A DNA stretch of 64,000 nucleotides from assembly GCF_000971215.1 (NCBI RefSeq), contig NZ_BBMA01000006.1, positions 228,965 to 292,964 on the forward strand, read 5' to 3'. The translations under genes were made by a program, and so were the position numbers. A model generated the notes under the pieces. That model made no database searches, had not been told where the DNA came from, and worked only from the letters and a program-made list of their open reading frames with translations. Of this stretch, positions 15,330 through 23,736 are shown piece after piece. Origin of the DNA: Demequina silvatica. GTDB lineage: Bacteria > Actinomycetota > Actinomycetes > Actinomycetales > Demequinaceae. Position 1 is the stretch's first letter, and each line of letters starts with the position of its first letter.

Positions 15330-16403
15330 TCAGCCCACCAACGCCGGGTAGTCCGTGTAGCCGCGGTGATCGCCTCCGAACGCCTTGCTCCTGTCCGCCT
15401 GTGCGAACGGCCCACCCTGCGCGAGGCGACGGGGAAGGTCCGGGTTCGCGAGGAACAGCGCGCCCCACGAAACCAGGTCGGCGAGACCATTCTCGATGAG
15501 GGCGACCGCGTCGGGGCCGGTCGGCGCGGGCATCGTGTCGGGGTTGAGGATGACCGTGCCCGAGTACGCCTCTCGGATAGCGCGGGTCAGCGCCCGCTGC
15601 CCGGGCGCCTCCGCGATGTGGAGGTATGCAAGCCCGAGTCCGTCGAACTCCCGCACCAATGCGAGGTAGGTGTCCTCCGCATCCGGCTCGACGATGCTCT
15701 GGAAGGGCATCCGCGGCGACAGGCGGATGCCCACATGCTCGGCGCCGATCGCGTCGACCACGGCGCGCACCACCTCGAGTGCGAAGCGGATCCGAGCGCC
15801 GACCGGACCGCCCCACGCATCCGTGCGCCGGTTGGCGCTCGGCGCGAGGAACTGGTGGATGAGATAGCCGTTGGCACCGTGCAGCTCGACGCCGTCGAAG
15901 CCGGCGCGCATCGCGTTGCGGGCCGCCGCCGCGAAATCGTCGACGGTCGCGAGGATCTCCGCCTCGGTCAAGGCGTGCGGAACGGGGTAGGCCCGGGGCC
16001 CGGCATGCGTATAGACGGTGCCCTCCGCGGCCACTTCGGACGGCCCGACCGGAGTCAGGTCACCCGGCAGCAGATCCGCGTGGCCGATCCGGCCCGCATG
16101 CATGAGCTGCGCGAAGATCCGTCCGTCCGCCTGATGCACGGCATCCGTGACCTCACGCCACGCGTCGATCTGAGCATCGGAGTGCAGCCCAGGGGTGTCG
16201 GGATACCCCTGTCCGACGACGGACGGCTGGATGCCCTCGGTGACGATAAGGCCTGCGCCCGCCCGCTGCGCGTAGTACGTGGCCATCAGCGGGGTCGGCG
16301 TCGCGCCGTCGCCGTAGGCGCGGCTTCGGGTCATCGGCGCCATCACGATGCGGTTGCTCAGCGTCAGGCCGGCGAGGTCGTACGTGTCGAATGCGGTCGG
16401 CAT
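15330..16403 (-). CDS. Old yellow enzyme-type NAD(P)H:flavin oxidoreductase / alkene reductase
   Basis: 357-residue FMN-dependent (beta/alpha)8 barrel of the OYE family, reducing activated C=C bonds. Seen are the N-terminal N-R-I-V-M-A-P-M-T-R-S-R-A (about residues 17-29), the substrate-binding H-G-A-N-G-Y-L-I pair (about 175), and the Y-T-D-Y-P-A-L C-terminus. The ATG at 16403 has a GGAGGAG ribosome-binding site. It is divergent from a MarR-family gene, an arrangement typical of electrophile-responsive OYE genes. Confidence 0.9.
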   Translation of the reverse strand: MPTAFDTYDLAGLTLSNRIVMAPMTRSRAYGDGATPTPLMATYYAQRAGAGLIVTEGIQPSVVGQGYPDTPGLHSDAQIDAWREVTDAVHQADGRIFAQLMHAGRIGHADLLPGDLTPVGPSEVAAEGTVYTHAGPRAYPVPHALTEAEILATVDDFAAAARNAMRAGFDGVELHGANGYLIHQFLAPSANRRTDAWGGPVGARIRFALEVVRAVVDAIGAEHVGIRLSPRMPFQSIVEPDAEDTYLALVREFDGLGLAYLHIAEAPGQRALTRAIREAYSGTVILNPDTMPAPTGPDAVALIENGLADLVSWGALFLANPDLPRRLAQGGPFAQADRSKAFGGDHRGYTDYPALVG

Positions 16404-16446
16404 GGGTGGGCTCCTCCTAGGAACGGCGTCGTGGATGCGAAAGTTA

Positions 16447-16459
16447 TTGAGCAACTCAA
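16447..16459. promoter_or_regulatory. Candidate MarR operator
   Basis: TTGAG-CAA-CTCAA is a perfect inverted repeat with a 3-bp centre, located in the divergent OYE/MarR intergenic region, where MarR proteins commonly bind. Inference from position and symmetry. Confidence 0.4.
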
Positions 16460-16525
16460 ACGTTCGGCACCGTACCACAACAGTTAAGTTGGTAAACAAT
16501 TGACCAGTCGCGCTATTGTCGACCC

Positions 16526-16978
16526 ATGGAATCGCGCAGGGAACGCATAGCCGAGGCCCATCAGCTGTCCCAGCTGCTGGTGGACGCGGCCGCTCAGTCG
16601 AAGGCGGGGTTCACCGCGATCGCGGGCGAGCTGGGCCTGCCCGTCGCGCTCGCGCGCGCGGTGCTTCAGCTCGAGGACCCGATGCCGATGCGCGCGCTCG
16701 CCGATCTGCTGTCATGCGACCGCTCGTATGTCACCGCTCTCGCCGACCAGCTGGAGGAGCACGGGCTGGCGACGCGCGAGAGCGGCGCGGACCGCCGAAT
16801 CAAGCAACTGCAGCTGACGCCCGCCGGCCAGAGCATCCGATCCCGGCTCACCCGCGCCGTCGAGCGGAGCAGTCCCGTCATGCTGCGCCTCTCGCCCGAC
16901 GACCGGGCGGCCCTGATCCCGCTGCTCGAGAAGCTCGTCGGCAACGCGCACCCCGGCGTCGACGACGCCGCCTGCTGA
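16526..16978 (+). CDS. MarR-family transcriptional regulator
   Basis: 150-residue winged-helix regulator. The recognition helix region D-L-L-S-C-D-R-S-Y-V-T (about residue 64) and the wing R-R-I-K-Q-L-Q-L-T-P-A-G (about 90-101) are typical. It is divergent from the OYE gene and upstream of an NAD(P)-binding protein gene; it probably represses both in response to a small electrophile or aromatic ligand (inference). Confidence 0.88.
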   Translation: MESRRERIAEAHQLSQLLVDAAAQSKAGFTAIAGELGLPVALARAVLQLEDPMPMRALADLLSCDRSYVTALADQLEEHGLATRESGADRRIKQLQLTPAGQSIRSRLTRAVERSSPVMLRLSPDDRAALIPLLEKLVGNAHPGVDDAAC

Positions 16979-17004
16979 TCGCCACCCTAGGAAGGAATGA
17001 CTCC

Positions 17005-17649
17005 ATGACAGATCCCGCATCCCCTCACGTCCTGATCGCTGGCGTCGGCGGCCTGGGCGCCCACATGGTCGACGAGGCGCTGAGCCGCGGCGCGCGCGTG
17101 TCGGTGCTCGTACGCGACGAGGGCCGGTTGCTTGCACGGATCGGTACCGACACGATGGCCCGGCTCGAGTCCGTCATCATCGGGGATGCCACCGACCCCG
17201 AGGCGCTCGACCTGGCTCTGCGCGGCGTGGACGTAGTGCTGTCCGGGAACGGCGCCCACCGCACCATGGCGCGTGAGCTCGCCGCCGCCTGCCGGCGCAA
17301 CGGCGCGAAGAAGCTGTGCTGGCCCGCCGGCGGCACCAACGTGATGTCGGAGGACGGCGTCACACCCGCGTACGTCCAGTTCGTGTCCCAGTGGCCAGCT
17401 GCCGAGGCCGTGTACCGCGCACACCAGGCGTGCATCGACGCGATCCGCGACGAGGGCATCAACTACGTGATCTTCTGCCCGGGTCGCATGGCGTCGATCG
17501 GGCATCTCAGCGCCGAAGTCCGTGGTGCCATCCGAGTCAACCGACCCGCGGGCATGTTCGTGTCCTATGAGGACGCCGCGTGGGTCATGCTCGAGGCCGC
17601 GTTGACCGACGCATACGATCGCGAGCTCATCAGCGCCGCGACAGCCTGA
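17005..17649 (+). CDS. NAD(P)-binding NmrA-like / atypical short-chain reductase
   Basis: 214-residue Rossmann-fold protein with G-V-G-G-L-G near residue 13 (a degenerate N-terminal dinucleotide motif) and the NmrA-like G-D-A-T-D-P strand near residue 60. Family members sense redox state or reduce small substrates. The ATG at 17005 follows AGGAAGGA, 26 bp after the MarR stop, so the two are probably co-transcribed. Confidence 0.78.
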   Translation: MTDPASPHVLIAGVGGLGAHMVDEALSRGARVSVLVRDEGRLLARIGTDTMARLESVIIGDATDPEALDLALRGVDVVLSGNGAHRTMARELAAACRRNGAKKLCWPAGGTNVMSEDGVTPAYVQFVSQWPAAEAVYRAHQACIDAIRDEGINYVIFCPGRMASIGHLSAEVRGAIRVNRPAGMFVSYEDAAWVMLEAALTDAYDRELISAATA

Positions 17650-17700
17650 ATCGCCGCGCGCGCCGTACGGACCCGCCAAGCGCACCCCCAGGTGTCACAG

Positions 17701-17733
17701 CAGCGCCCCCGCGGGGATCCCGCGGGGGCGCTG
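17701..17733. terminator. Bidirectional hairpin terminator
   Basis: A perfect 15-bp stem (17701-17715 with 17719-17733) and 3-nt loop GAT lies between the convergent NmrA-like gene and the ribose-type binding-protein gene, immediately before the 3' end of the latter. Confidence 0.8.
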
Positions 17734-17759
17734 CCTCTCTGGAGGAGGTGGGGTCGGCG

Positions 17760-18785
17760 TCAGCCCTCGAGGGCGAACACCGTGTACTTGTCGACGTTGG
17801 ACTCGTCGATGAGCACGCAGTCCACGGACTGCTTCTCGGGCTGGCCGGTCGAGCCGTTGCGGATGTACTCGTCGGCCTGCTGAACCGCCATCTGCGAAAT
17901 CAGCACGGCGGGCTGGAGGCCGGTGGACAGCAGCTTGCCGTCCTTGATCGCCTGAGCGGCGTCGGGGCTTCCGTCGAAGCCGGCCACGATCACCTTGCCG
18001 GTGAGGCCGGCCGCGTCGACGGCGGCGACGGCGCCGAGCGCCATCGTGTCGTTGCCCGCGATGATGCCCTTGACGTCAGGGTTGGCCTCGAGCAGCGTCT
18101 GGACCTTGTTGAAGGCCTCCTGCTGGTCCCAGTTGGCGGTCTCCTGCGCGACCATCTCCATGTCGGCGTACTGGTCGATCACCGAGTGGTACGCCTCGGA
18201 ACGCACGGCAGCGTTCGTGTCGGTCTCGCGGCCGAGCAGCTCGATGTACGTGCCCTCGCCCTCCATGGCGGCCACGAAGGACTCGCCCACAAGGCCGGCG
18301 CCCTGCGAGTTGTTCGCCACGATCTGCGAGACGGCGATGCCGGTCTCGTTGATCTCTCGGTCGATCAGGAACACGGGGATGCCCGCGTCCTTCGCCTTCT
18401 GGACGGCGCCGATGGTGACGTCGGCACCGGCGTTGTCGAGGATGATCGCGACGGCGCCGTTGGAGATCGCCGAGTCGATGAGCTCCGACTGCTTGTTCGG
18501 GTCGTCGTCGTGCGAGTCGGCCTGGGCCGTGTAGCCGAGCGCCTCGGCCTCAGCGACCGCGGCGTCCGCCTCCGCCTTGAAGAAGACGTTGGAGTGCGAC
18601 GGGGTGATGACCGCGATGAGGCCGCCGGCCTCGCCGCCGGTGGCGGGAGCGCTGGCCTCGGTGGTCGGTGCCGCCGCGGACGAGGACGTCTCGGTGGACG
18701 AGCCGCCGGACGAGCACGCGCTCAGGGCGACAATGGACATGGCTGCTGCGGCAATCACAGCGCCTTTGCGGAACTTGCCTAGCAT
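17760..18785 (-). CDS. Ribose-type ABC transporter substrate-binding lipoprotein
   Basis: 341-residue periplasmic-binding-like lipoprotein of the ribose/autoinducer-2 class. The signal sequence ends in lipobox L-S-A-C (Cys 24), followed by a Ser/Gly/Thr linker to about residue 48. The mature part has P-S-H-S-N-V-F-F-K, N-A-G-A-D-V, and A-G-N-D-T-M-A-L-G (about 230-238), typical of pentose binders. It binds the sugar at the cell surface and delivers it to the permease encoded upstream. It is the last gene of DUF2291-ATPase-permease-binding protein. The ligand could be ribose or a branched pentose such as apiose; the sequence alone cannot decide. Confidence 0.88.
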   Translation of the reverse strand: MLGKFRKGAVIAAAAMSIVALSACSSGGSSTETSSSAAAPTTEASAPATGGEAGGLIAVITPSHSNVFFKAEADAAVAEAEALGYTAQADSHDDDPNKQSELIDSAISNGAVAIILDNAGADVTIGAVQKAKDAGIPVFLIDREINETGIAVSQIVANNSQGAGLVGESFVAAMEGEGTYIELLGRETDTNAAVRSEAYHSVIDQYADMEMVAQETANWDQQEAFNKVQTLLEANPDVKGIIAGNDTMALGAVAAVDAAGLTGKVIVAGFDGSPDAAQAIKDGKLLSTGLQPAVLISQMAVQQADEYIRNGSTGQPEKQSVDCVLIDESNVDKYTVFALEG

Positions 18786-18813
18786 CTTCTCTCCTTGTAT
18801 TTCCTGGGTTGGA

Positions 18814-19953
18814 TCAAGCAGCCTTGGCGGCTTCGCGTTCCGCCGCCTCCTGCTTGACGCTTTGTGCGGCCTGTGCCGCCGCTCTCGCCTTCTTGAGGCG
18901 CTCCTGGCCCTGGTCGAGGATCACCGCGAGGACGATCACCAGACCCTTGATGACGGTCTGCCAGAAGCTTGAGACGCCCACGAGGACGAGTCCGTCGGAC
19001 AGGAAGCCGATGACGAACGCGCCGATCAGCGCACCCTTCACCGTGCCTCGACCACCCGCGAGGGACGCTCCGCCGATGACGACGGCCGCGATGGCGTTGA
19101 GCTCGAAGGTGTTGCCCGTCTGAGGCGCGGCGGACGTGAGCTCAGACGCGATGATGAGGCCCGCCATCGCGGCACAGATGCCGCTGATGATGTAGACGCG
19201 CATCTTGACCTTCTTGACCGGCACGCCGGACAGCTGGGCGGCGCGCTCGTTGCCGCCGGTCGCGTAGAGCCACCGGCCGAACCTGGTCTTGTTCACCAGC
19301 AGTGCGATCACGATGGCGAAGGCCACCATGATCCAGATCGCCGTCGGGATCCCCAGGGGCCGCGCGACGCCGAGGAAGGAGAAGCCGGTGTTGCCGAGTT
19401 CGGGGTCACCCTGCAGCTTGGGGAACGTCGAGCCGTTCGAGATGAGGAGCGCGGCGCCGCGGGCGATGTACATGGTGCCCAGCGTCGCGATGAATGGCGC
19501 GACGTTGAATCTTGTGACCAACAAGCCGTTGAGAGAACCGACCAAGGCGCCTACCGCCAGCGCGACGATGATCACCACCCAGACCGCGGGATACGCCGTG
19601 ACGTCGAAGAGGGACAGCTGCCAGCCTTGCAGCATCACCCCCGCCACGATCCCGGAGAGGCCCACGATCGACCCGACGGAGAGGTCGATGCCCGCGGTGG
19701 TGATGACCAGCAGCATGCCGAGCGCGAGGATCGCGTTGTAGGCGACGTGCTTGGTCATGGTGATGAGGTTGCTCGGCGTGAGGAACGCGTCAGAGAGCAG
19801 GGCGAACACGATCACCAGGACGATCAGCGCGACGAAAGCGCGCTGATCGAGGAGGAACTCGCCCACCCCCCGGTCCCCGATGATCGGCCTGCGGGTCCGA
19901 CCCGTCGTCGCGACGGATCCGGAGGTCTTGGGCGACTGCTGCGTTGCGGTCAT
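18814..19953 (-). CDS. Ribose-type ABC transporter permease
   Basis: 379-residue integral membrane permease of the RbsC/AraH family with eight to ten hydrophobic segments. Typical parts are T-A-G-I-D-L-S-V-G-S-I-V-G (about 105-117), G-T-M-Y-I-A-R-G-A (about 173), and G-G-A-S-L-A-G-G-R-G-T near residue 295, the loop that contacts the ATPase. The N-terminal 40 residues and the charged C-terminal tail are hydrophilic. It starts one base after the ATPase stop, so translation is coupled. Confidence 0.9.
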   Translation of the reverse strand: MTATQQSPKTSGSVATTGRTRRPIIGDRGVGEFLLDQRAFVALIVLVIVFALLSDAFLTPSNLITMTKHVAYNAILALGMLLVITTAGIDLSVGSIVGLSGIVAGVMLQGWQLSLFDVTAYPAVWVVIIVALAVGALVGSLNGLLVTRFNVAPFIATLGTMYIARGAALLISNGSTFPKLQGDPELGNTGFSFLGVARPLGIPTAIWIMVAFAIVIALLVNKTRFGRWLYATGGNERAAQLSGVPVKKVKMRVYIISGICAAMAGLIIASELTSAAPQTGNTFELNAIAAVVIGGASLAGGRGTVKGALIGAFVIGFLSDGLVLVGVSSFWQTVIKGLVIVLAVILDQGQERLKKARAAAQAAQSVKQEAAEREAAKAA

Positions 19954-19954
19954 G

Positions 19955-21520
19955 TCATGCCTCGTTTCGGGCGTTGGTGGCCTGCGCGGGGGAATCAGCG
20001 ATGGCCATGAGCTGCTCTCGACTGGTGGTGCGCGGGTCGAGCTCCGCGACGACTCGCCCTCGTGCCATGACGATGATCCGGTCGCTCGCGTAGAGGACCT
20101 CGTCGAGCTCCGAGGTGGCGAAGAGGACGGCGCGACCCTCGCGGGCCTGCGACGCCATGAGGGCGAAGATGTCTGCCTTGGCGCCCACGTCGATGCCGCG
20201 GGTCGGCTCGTCGAGCACCACCACGCGCGGCTCGGTCATGAGCGCCTTGCCGATGACGACCTTCTGCTGGTTGCCGCCGGACAGCGAGCCGATGGCGGCG
20301 TCGAAGCCTGCCATCTTCACCTTGACGCCGCGCGCGGTCTCAGCGAGCAGCTCCGACTCGGGCTTGGGGTTGAGGAACAGCCCCTGGACGAACTTCCCTA
20401 CCGAGGCGAGCGCCATGTTGCGGCCCACCGAGAGCACCTGAACGAGCCCGTCGCGCTGCCGATCCTCCGGGACCAGGATGAGTCCGCGGTCGATGCGGTC
20501 CTCGACGCTGAGCCCCGTCAGATCCTTGCCGTCGAGAGTGACCGAGCCGGCGAGGATGGGGTTCCGTCCCGCGAGCGCCTCGAGCAGCTCGGTGCGGCCG
20601 GCGCCCATGAGCCCGTAGATGCCCACCACCTCCCCCGCGTGGACGTCGAACGAGACGTCTCGCGCGGCCAGGCGGCCTGGGCTGTCGGGGTCCGAGACGA
20701 CGACTCCGTCGAGCGAGAGCAGCACCTCACCCGGGTCGTACGCCATGGGCGCGTACAGGTCGCCCGACTCGCGCCCGACCATCTGCGACACGATCCACGG
20801 CAGGTCGACCTCGGCCATGGGGGCGCGCGCGACGATCTCGCCGTCGCGCAGCACCACCGCGGTGTCCGCGAGCTCGAGGCACTCGTCCAGGTGGTGCGAG
20901 ATGTAGACCACGGAGACGCCACGCGACGTGAGCTCGCGAATGAGGCGGAACAGCACCTGGACCTCGGCGTGCGACAGCGCGGAGGTCGGCTCATCCATGA
21001 TGAGGATGCGTGCGTCCTCGCTGAGCGCGCGCGCGATCTCGACGATCTGCTGCTGACCGAGGCGCAGGTCCGCGGCGGTGGTGCGTGGGTCGAGGGGCTC
21101 CTCGAGCCGCTCGAGCAGCTGCACCGTCTCCTCGCGCTGCGCCGCGAAGTCGACGGCGCCGTTCCGCACCCGCTCGCGTCCCAGGAAGATGTTGTCCGCG
21201 ATGGACATGTTGAGGCAGAGGCTCAGCTCCTGGTGGATGATCGCGACGCCCCGGGAGAGTGCCTCGGTCGGGTTGGCGAACGCGACCACCTCGCCGTCGA
21301 GCGTGATGGTGCCGGAGCTCGGCTGCTCGACGCCCGCCAGGATCTTCATGAGCGTGGACTTTCCCGCGCCGTTCTCGCCGATGAGCGCGGTGACCTCGCC
21401 GACGCGGAGCTCGAAGTCGACGCCGCGCAGGGCGTGCGTACCGCCGTACGCCTTGGTGACGGCCTCGGCCCGCATCACCACCGCGCCGCGGGTGGTGATG
21501 CGCCCGTTGGACTCGGACAT
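19955..21520 (-). CDS. Ribose-type sugar ABC transporter ATP-binding protein (two ATPase domains)
   Basis: 521-residue RbsA-like tandem ATPase. The first domain has Walker A G-E-N-G-A-G-K-S (about 44-51) and signature L-R-L-G-Q-Q-Q. The second has the characteristically degenerate G-L-M-G-A-G-R-T (about 302) and signature L-S-G-G-N-Q-Q-K. It powers uptake with the permease downstream. The ATG at 21520 overlaps the stop of the DUF2291 gene (ATGA); an upstream extension in the same frame is not family-like. Confidence 0.92.
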   Translation of the reverse strand: MSESNGRITTRGAVVMRAEAVTKAYGGTHALRGVDFELRVGEVTALIGENGAGKSTLMKILAGVEQPSSGTITLDGEVVAFANPTEALSRGVAIIHQELSLCLNMSIADNIFLGRERVRNGAVDFAAQREETVQLLERLEEPLDPRTTAADLRLGQQQIVEIARALSEDARILIMDEPTSALSHAEVQVLFRLIRELTSRGVSVVYISHHLDECLELADTAVVLRDGEIVARAPMAEVDLPWIVSQMVGRESGDLYAPMAYDPGEVLLSLDGVVVSDPDSPGRLAARDVSFDVHAGEVVGIYGLMGAGRTELLEALAGRNPILAGSVTLDGKDLTGLSVEDRIDRGLILVPEDRQRDGLVQVLSVGRNMALASVGKFVQGLFLNPKPESELLAETARGVKVKMAGFDAAIGSLSGGNQQKVVIGKALMTEPRVVVLDEPTRGIDVGAKADIFALMASQAREGRAVLFATSELDEVLYASDRIIVMARGRVVAELDPRTTSREQLMAIADSPAQATNARNEA

Positions 21521-22179
21521 CAGCCGACCTCGACGGTGACGGGGACCACGACCACGTGGTCGACCTCGCCGCCGGTCTTCGAGGACCACGACAGCGCGCC
21601 GGTCACGGTGATGGACTTGCCCTGCAGCGAATCGAGGTCGACGTCCGCGTACGCGTTCTCTGCGGCGAGCTTGTTCAGCTCGATCGCGACGTTCTGGTAC
21701 TCCGTCTGGTTCACGAAGTCGCCGAACGCCACCTCGGTGCCGGCGTCGCGCAACGCCGTCGAGGACCCGAGCGGCGGCACCGCGACGCCGACGGTCACGC
21801 CCTCGGGCAGCCCCTCGACCTCCAGCGCCACCTCGCCGAACGAGCCCTCCGCGACGACGCCGGTGGCGACTACAGGGAAGCTGTACGGCTTGTTCGCGTC
21901 CTCACGACGCCCGTACTCCTCGCCCGTGCCCTCCGGGTCCTCGGCCATCATCGCGATGAGCTCCTCGACGGGGATCGCGCGATCCGTCAGCGACGGCACG
22001 ATCACGTCCTCGTAGTTGAGGGCCGCAAACTCGGTCGCGGTGTCCGCCGCGATCGCCTGCGCGTCGTTGCTCACGAACTCGGTGCTGAGCACCATCGCGA
22101 CCACCAGCGCCGTCACCCCGACGCCACCGATCACGGCGGGCCTGCGCCACACCGGCCTGCGCACTTCCGTAGCAGTCAT
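21520..22179 (-). CDS. DUF2291-family membrane-anchored protein of a sugar ABC operon
   Basis: 219-residue protein with one N-terminal membrane segment (about residues 15-35) and an exported domain. DUF2291 proteins occur almost only in operons of ribose-type importers and are thought to assist the transporter; no biochemical function is known to me. Here it is the first gene of the importer operon and overlaps the ATPase start, supporting the assignment. The ATG at 22179 follows a GGAGGG ribosome-binding site. Divergent from ribokinase. Confidence 0.8.
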   Translation of the reverse strand: MTATEVRRPVWRRPAVIGGVGVTALVVAMVLSTEFVSNDAQAIAADTATEFAALNYEDVIVPSLTDRAIPVEELIAMMAEDPEGTGEEYGRREDANKPYSFPVVATGVVAEGSFGEVALEVEGLPEGVTVGVAVPPLGSSTALRDAGTEVAFGDFVNQTEYQNVAIELNKLAAENAYADVDLDSLQGKSITVTGALSWSSKTGGEVDHVVVVPVTVEVG

Positions 22180-22349
22180 CCTCAGCGCCCTCCTTCGCGC
22201 GCCTGGATCGATCCCGACGGGATCCGCGGGCAGAGCCCGCGGGCGTGGCGAGCCCCCGCGGCGATGGATTCCCCACTCGCCGCCAGCCGACTCACCTGCA
22301 GTCCACCCATCACCGATCCACTCTGATCGTTCCGTCCGCTCATCCCGGT

Positions 22350-22388
22350 GAATACATATTCCAGTTTGAATGCGGTTGTGGTTACACT
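22350..22388 (+). promoter_or_regulatory. Divergent control region of ribokinase and the importer
   Basis: AT-rich island in a GC-rich intergenic region. The inverted repeat GAATA-CA-TATTC lies at 22350-22361, and a TACACT -10-like hexamer at 22383-22388 precedes rbsK by about 46 bp. A likely SorC operator/promoter; exact boundaries are inferred. Confidence 0.45.
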
Positions 22389-22434
22389 ATTGACGCGGGG
22401 CCGGAACTGTCAACCGTCAACGAGGACGAGTCGC

Positions 22435-23340
22435 ATGAATGATGTAGTGGTGGTGGGGTCGATCAACCTCGACCTGATCGCGACGGTGGCACGCCACCCC
22501 TCCCCCGGAGAGACGCTTCTCGCATTGGGAGCGAGCGAATCGCCTGGTGGCAAGGGGGCCAACCAGGCCGTCGCCGCGGCGCGGCGCGGCGCCTCCACGG
22601 TGATGGTCGGCGCGGTCGGCTCGGACGGCGCCTCGACCACCGCCGTGGCCACCCTCGCGGAGGCGGGCGTCGATATCTCCCGTGTGGCGCATCGTCCCGG
22701 CCCGACGGGCCTCGCCATCATCACGGTGGCCCGCGACGGTGAGAACACGATCGTCGTGGTGCCTGGCGCGAACGCGACGGTGAACGATGCGCAGGTTCAG
22801 TCGGCGGCCGACGCGATCGCGGGCAGCAGTGTCGCCGTGGTCCAGGCCGAGCTGCCGATCGCCACGGTCGAGCACGCGATCGCCCTGGCCGGTGCCCACG
22901 GGACCCGGGTGGTCCTCAACGCCGCGCCGGCCACCGCCTTCGCGCTCGCGTCGCTGCGTCGCGCGGATCCGCTGGTGGTCAACGAGCATGAGGCCGGCAT
23001 CGTGCTCGGCGCCGCGATGGGCGCACCGCCTCCGCCCGATCCGCTGGACACGGCGCTCGCGTTGCGCGCGCTGGGCGTGCCGTCCGTGGTGGTGACGCTC
23101 GGAAGCGAGGGCTGCCTCGGGGTCGATGAGTCCGGCCCGTGGACCGTGCCGGCGCGGCCGGTCGCGGCCGTCGACACCACCGGCGCGGGCGACGCCTTCG
23201 TGGGCGCGCTCGCCGCCGCGCTCGCGCGTGGCACCACGCTGCGGGACGCCGCCACCGAGGCCACCCGCGTCGCCGCGTACTCCGTCCAGCACCCCGGCGC
23301 ACAGCCGTCCTACCCCACCACCGACAAGGAGCTCCCATGA
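22435..23340 (+). CDS. rbsK: Ribokinase
   Basis: 301-residue PfkB-family sugar kinase that phosphorylates ribose to ribose 5-phosphate. The N-terminal G-S-I-N-L-D-L (residues 7-13), G-G-K-G-A-N-Q-A (about 39-46), and the catalytic D-T-T-G-A-G-D-A-F (about 245-253, with the general-base Asp) are complete. The ATG at 22435 is preferred over an upstream start because the conserved sequence begins at once. It overlaps rbsD by four bases. The divergent importer supplies the substrate. An exact copy of the 12-mer repeat lies inside (22687-22698). Confidence 0.93.
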   Translation: MNDVVVVGSINLDLIATVARHPSPGETLLALGASESPGGKGANQAVAAARRGASTVMVGAVGSDGASTTAVATLAEAGVDISRVAHRPGPTGLAIITVARDGENTIVVVPGANATVNDAQVQSAADAIAGSSVAVVQAELPIATVEHAIALAGAHGTRVVLNAAPATAFALASLRRADPLVVNEHEAGIVLGAAMGAPPPPDPLDTALALRALGVPSVVVTLGSEGCLGVDESGPWTVPARPVAAVDTTGAGDAFVGALAAALARGTTLRDAATEATRVAAYSVQHPGAQPSYPTTDKELP

Positions 23341-23729
23341 AGCGAGGCGGCATCATCAACGCACCCCTGGCCGGCGCGATCGCCCGGCTCGGGCACACCG
23401 ACACCATCGTGGTCGCGGACGCGGGTCTGCCGATCCCGCCCGGCGTGCCGGTGGTGGACCTCGCCGTGGTCTACGGCCAACCGACGTTCACGAGCGTTCT
23501 CGACGCGCTGCTCGCGGACGCGGTGTTCGAGCACGCGTGGGTGTCGCGCCAGGCCGACGATTGGCCGTGCGGGGGCTGGGTCGACTCGCGCCTGGGCTTC
23601 GCCGCCGAGCGCGTCGACCACCCCGACCTCAAGGCGATGGTCGCCAACTGCAGGCTCGCGATCCGGACCGGCGAGGATACCGCGTACTCGAACGTGATCC
23701 TGCGGTGCGGGGTGCCGTTCGCGGTGTGA
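23337..23729 (+). CDS. rbsD: D-ribose pyranase (mutarotase)
   Basis: 130-residue RbsD, which interconverts pyranose and furanose forms of ribose so that ribokinase receives its furanose substrate. Conserved R-L-G-H-T-D-T (about 17-23), A-D-A-G-L-P-I-P near 29-36, and the C-terminal T-A-Y-S-N-V-I-L-R-C-G-V are present. The start overlaps the rbsK stop (ATGA). It ends 7 bp from the convergent SorC2 gene. Confidence 0.93.
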   Translation: MKRGGIINAPLAGAIARLGHTDTIVVADAGLPIPPGVPVVDLAVVYGQPTFTSVLDALLADAVFEHAWVSRQADDWPCGGWVDSRLGFAAERVDHPDLKAMVANCRLAIRTGEDTAYSNVILRCGVPFAV

Positions 23730-23736
23730 TGATGCG

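Noticed and set aside
13412..15490. Very long open frame on the minus strand opposite the first DUF1593 gene
   Set aside because: Antisense shadow of a real gene in GC-rich DNA: Arg/His/Val-rich, no family, no ribosome-binding site, and the plus-strand protein is a clear family member.
19880..22015. 711-codon plus-strand open frame across the ribose-type ATPase gene
   Set aside because: Composition is typical of a reverse-frame artefact and it overlaps three well-supported genes.
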